DNA of 62,299 nucleotides from Defluviicoccus sp. Lineage in GTDB: Bacteria; Pseudomonadota; Alphaproteobacteria; MPNO01. Shown in pieces: positions 60,688 through 62,299 of this stretch. Under the pieces are notes generated by a model, which had not been told where the DNA came from, ran no database searches, and saw only the letters and a program-made list of their open reading frames with translations. The position numbers were made by a program, and so were the translations under genes. The first letter of the stretch is position 1; the number at the start of each line of letters is the position of its first letter. The stretch is taken from the NCBI GenBank assembly GCA_028820505.1, contig JAPPIT010000023.1, positions 1 to 62,299 on the forward strand. The letters are read 5' to 3'.

Positions 60688-61971
60688 CTAGAACACCACC
60701 TTGATGCCGGTGACCAGCGCAATGCCGGAGTTCTCGTCTTGGTTGACTTGCTGGTATCCGGCGTCGGTCTGGGTTGCCAGCGCCGCCCCGTCGGTACCGT
60801 AGCGCGTGCCGTTCGACTTGGCCGACTCCGAGTCCATCCAGATGACGTTGGCGTGCCACTTCACGCCCGGGCCGAGCGCCCGCGCGTAGGAGCCCATCAC
60901 CGCCGTGTACGAGGCGTCGGTGTTCTTCATCTCGCCGAGCACGCCCGCGAGGCTGAACGAGTTGGCGCCCTGGACGAACCGCACGCCGGCATCGGTCAGG
61001 TTGCCCTGGTTCATCTTGTTGTCGTCGGTCACCCGCTTGTGCGCGACCGCGGCGCGGAATCCGCCGGCGAAGTCGATGCGGGCCGCGACGAGCCAGTCGC
61101 TCATGTCCTTGCCGTCGCACATGTTGGTCGCCACCTTGGGCTTGTTGCAGCCGGCATACCTGGTCATGCCGCCGCCGACGCCGAAGCCCACATCGCCGAA
61201 CTTGCCGGTGTAGCTGACCGCGCCTTCGATGCCGTCATGGAGGCTTTTTTCCGCGTTGATCCGCAAGTTGTCGTCGTTGTTCATGCGGTTCGGCGAGTAG
61301 GTCATGCCGACCTGGAAGCCGCCGAGCTTCGGCGAGATGTAGGTCACCTTCTCCGCGTCGCCGGTGTCCAGACGCGAGTGCTGGATCTGGTAGAAATTGG
61401 CCGGAGACGCCGGGTTGAGCCAGTTGTTGACGTCGAAGCTGAGCGTCTCGCCCACCCCCGTCGCCCACGATCCCGAGAGCCCGGTCAGCATCTTCACCGG
61501 GGCGCCGCCGGTGCCGCCGAGGATGATCCGGCCGAACGTGCCGGAGACCGACAGGAAATACTCGTCGATCGGATCGCCGGCCTGACTGTGGTGGTTCTGG
61601 CCCTCCAGCTCGACGCGCGCGTGGATCTTCATGCCGCTGTCGAGCGTCGCGCGGCCGTTGAAGTGGATCTCCGCGTCGGTCTTGGTGTCCAGCGCCGACG
61701 TGTCGGTCTTGTTGTTCGTTGTCGACGGAGTCGCGGCGGTGCGGGTGAGGGCATCCGTCGGAGCGGTGGTATTGCCGTCGTCGCTCCCCACCGCCTTGTA
61801 GCTGTGCTTGGTTTCCATGGTGTTGTCGAGGACCCCGCCGACGACACCCTCGTAGTAGCCGTTCACCGAGATGGACGGCTTCATCATCTTCTTGTCCTGG
61901 GCGGCCGCGCCCCCCGCCGCGAGCATCGTCGCGGCGACGAGGGCCGTACCGGCCATCAAATGCGTTCTCAT
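60688..61971 (-). CDS. Outer-membrane porin
   Basis: 427 residues. A signal peptide ends G-G-A-A-A/Q at about residue 24. The mature protein has alternating amphipathic beta strands and ends in I-K-V-V-F; a terminal Phe is required for barrel insertion. Family features are the G-Y-Y-E-G first strand and the F-G-R-I-I-L-G-G-T-G-G region typical of alphaproteobacterial trimeric porins. An unusual Thr/Lys/Asp-rich loop (about 60-95) follows the first strand. GGAGGGGCT sits before ATG 61971, and the gene has its own terminator, suggesting a strongly expressed monocistronic gene. It lets small polar substrates reach the TRAP and Tct binding proteins. Confidence 0.92.
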   Translation of the reverse strand: MRTHLMAGTALVAATMLAAGGAAAQDKKMMKPSISVNGYYEGVVGGVLDNTMETKHSYKAVGSDDGNTTAPTDALTRTAATPSTTNNKTDTSALDTKTDAEIHFNGRATLDSGMKIHARVELEGQNHHSQAGDPIDEYFLSVSGTFGRIILGGTGGAPVKMLTGLSGSWATGVGETLSFDVNNWLNPASPANFYQIQHSRLDTGDAEKVTYISPKLGGFQVGMTYSPNRMNNDDNLRINAEKSLHDGIEGAVSYTGKFGDVGFGVGGGMTRYAGCNKPKVATNMCDGKDMSDWLVAARIDFAGGFRAAVAHKRVTDDNKMNQGNLTDAGVRFVQGANSFSLAGVLGEMKNTDASYTAVMGSYARALGPGVKWHANVIWMDSESAKSNGTRYGTDGAALATQTDAGYQQVNQDENSGIALVTGIKVVF

Positions 61972-62242
61972 AGCCCCTCCATGGAGTTAAGCGATCGCTG
62001 CAACTGCGCAGAAAGACATGGAGAGGAACTGCATGCCCAAGTTGCATACTCGGGCCGTGAAAATCGCGGAGGAGATTTACTTAGTTTGTTGTTTTATCGA
62101 GTCTTTTCTTGTTTTCCGATATGCCGTTTCGGCACTTGCGGGACCGCCTTCCATTGGTTTCAATAAGTATCTACCCGATGCCCGAATCGCTCCGGTTTGA
62201 TGACGGCCCGGCGGGTGCGGCGAGGTTGGCGGAAGCGTCCGA
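61972..62242. other. Porin upstream region
   Basis: Non-coding, lower in GC than average (especially 62065-62115), as expected for the promoter and leader of a strongly expressed minus-strand porin gene. No confident promoter boxes could be named. Confidence 0.4.
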
Positions 62243-62299
62243 ATGAAAGCGTTCGTTCACGCAGTGATGAGAGTGGTGGATTCAGCGATTGAGCGTTCG
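62243..62299 (+). CDS. Possible start of a gene running off the right edge
   Basis: An ATG at 62243 preceded by GGAAGCG opens a frame (MKAFVHAVMRVVDSAIERS) that stays open to the end. Only 19 codons are visible, so no family can be named and it may be chance. Confidence 0.3.
   Translation, partial: MKAFVHAVMRVVDSAIERS

Noticed and set aside
1-62299. tRNA or rRNA genes
   Set aside because: No cloverleaf with a GGTTCRANYCC T-arm and acceptor stem was found on either strand by reading; a dedicated scan could still reveal a divergent one.

Overview
The window is GC-rich, gene-dense chromosomal DNA, most likely from a free-living or host-associated alphaproteobacterium. The evidence is the abundance of TRAP transporters, a Bug/TctC-type binding protein, an SbmA/BacA-type transporter, an alphaproteobacterial-looking porin, and copies of a long REP palindrome (core GTCATGCCCGGACTTGTTCC). 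The genus cannot be fixed from sequence alone. Content is that of a catabolic generalist: five glutathione transferase-family enzymes, four TRAP binding proteins with three QM pairs, a Tct tricarboxylate system, two Rieske oxygenases, two non-haem iron 2-oxoglutarate-type oxygenases, three amidohydrolases and four short-chain/extended dehydrogenases. No tRNA, rRNA or CRISPR array was seen.

Layout. 1-500: the 5' end of a probable TPP enzyme and a small MITE-like element. 501-2986: three GST-family genes. 2987-3694: REP-bearing spacer. 3695-5767: a cytoplasmic molybdopterin oxidoreductase, divergent from a TRAP dctPQM operon that continues into two SDRs, a VOC protein and a third SDR (5928-11869). 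11930-16496: RidA, Pit-type phosphate permease, NUDIX, MBL hydrolase and a Rieske oxygenase. 16573-20448: a GST, an AhpD-like gene with an in-frame TGA, a TauD/TfdA oxygenase and an LLM oxidoreductase. 20750-25549: STAS protein, cupin, MBL protein, orphan dctP, a signal-less PBP-fold protein and a macrodomain protein. 25624-31510: TctA-TctB fusion, TctC, arylsulfotransferase and LysR. 31733-41433: amidohydrolase and a TRAP/Rieske operon that appears to be split by a 4.4-kb element. 41584-45546: a two-subunit TPP decarboxylase, an acyl-CoA synthetase and SbmA. 45656-48537: TRAP operon three. 48726-60520: YghU, amidohydrolases, a hydratase/tautomerase group, M24 peptidase, ornithine cyclodeaminase-like protein, 2OG oxygenase, MFS exporter, methyltransferase and rhodanese. 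60688-61971: porin with a textbook terminator.

Two observations stand out. First, the gene at 17380-18507 (minus) reads through an in-frame TGA exactly where AhpD-family enzymes carry the second catalytic Cys. The Glu-Cys-(Sec)-His spacing (235/247/250/254) equals the 12-3-4 spacing of AhpD, and a small hairpin suited to a bacterial SECIS lies 18 nt downstream. I read it as a selenoprotein. Second, 34739-39112 behaves like a compact integrative element. It has tandem tyrosine recombinases, a TbpB-like surface lipoprotein as cargo, G-quadruplex-rich non-coding DNA and a 10-bp direct repeat at both ends. Removing it would rejoin dctP-Rieske-dctQ-dctM into one minus-strand operon.

A further pattern: every one of the four dctP genes is followed at once by a strong GC hairpin, which fits higher expression of the periplasmic binding protein than of the genes downstream.
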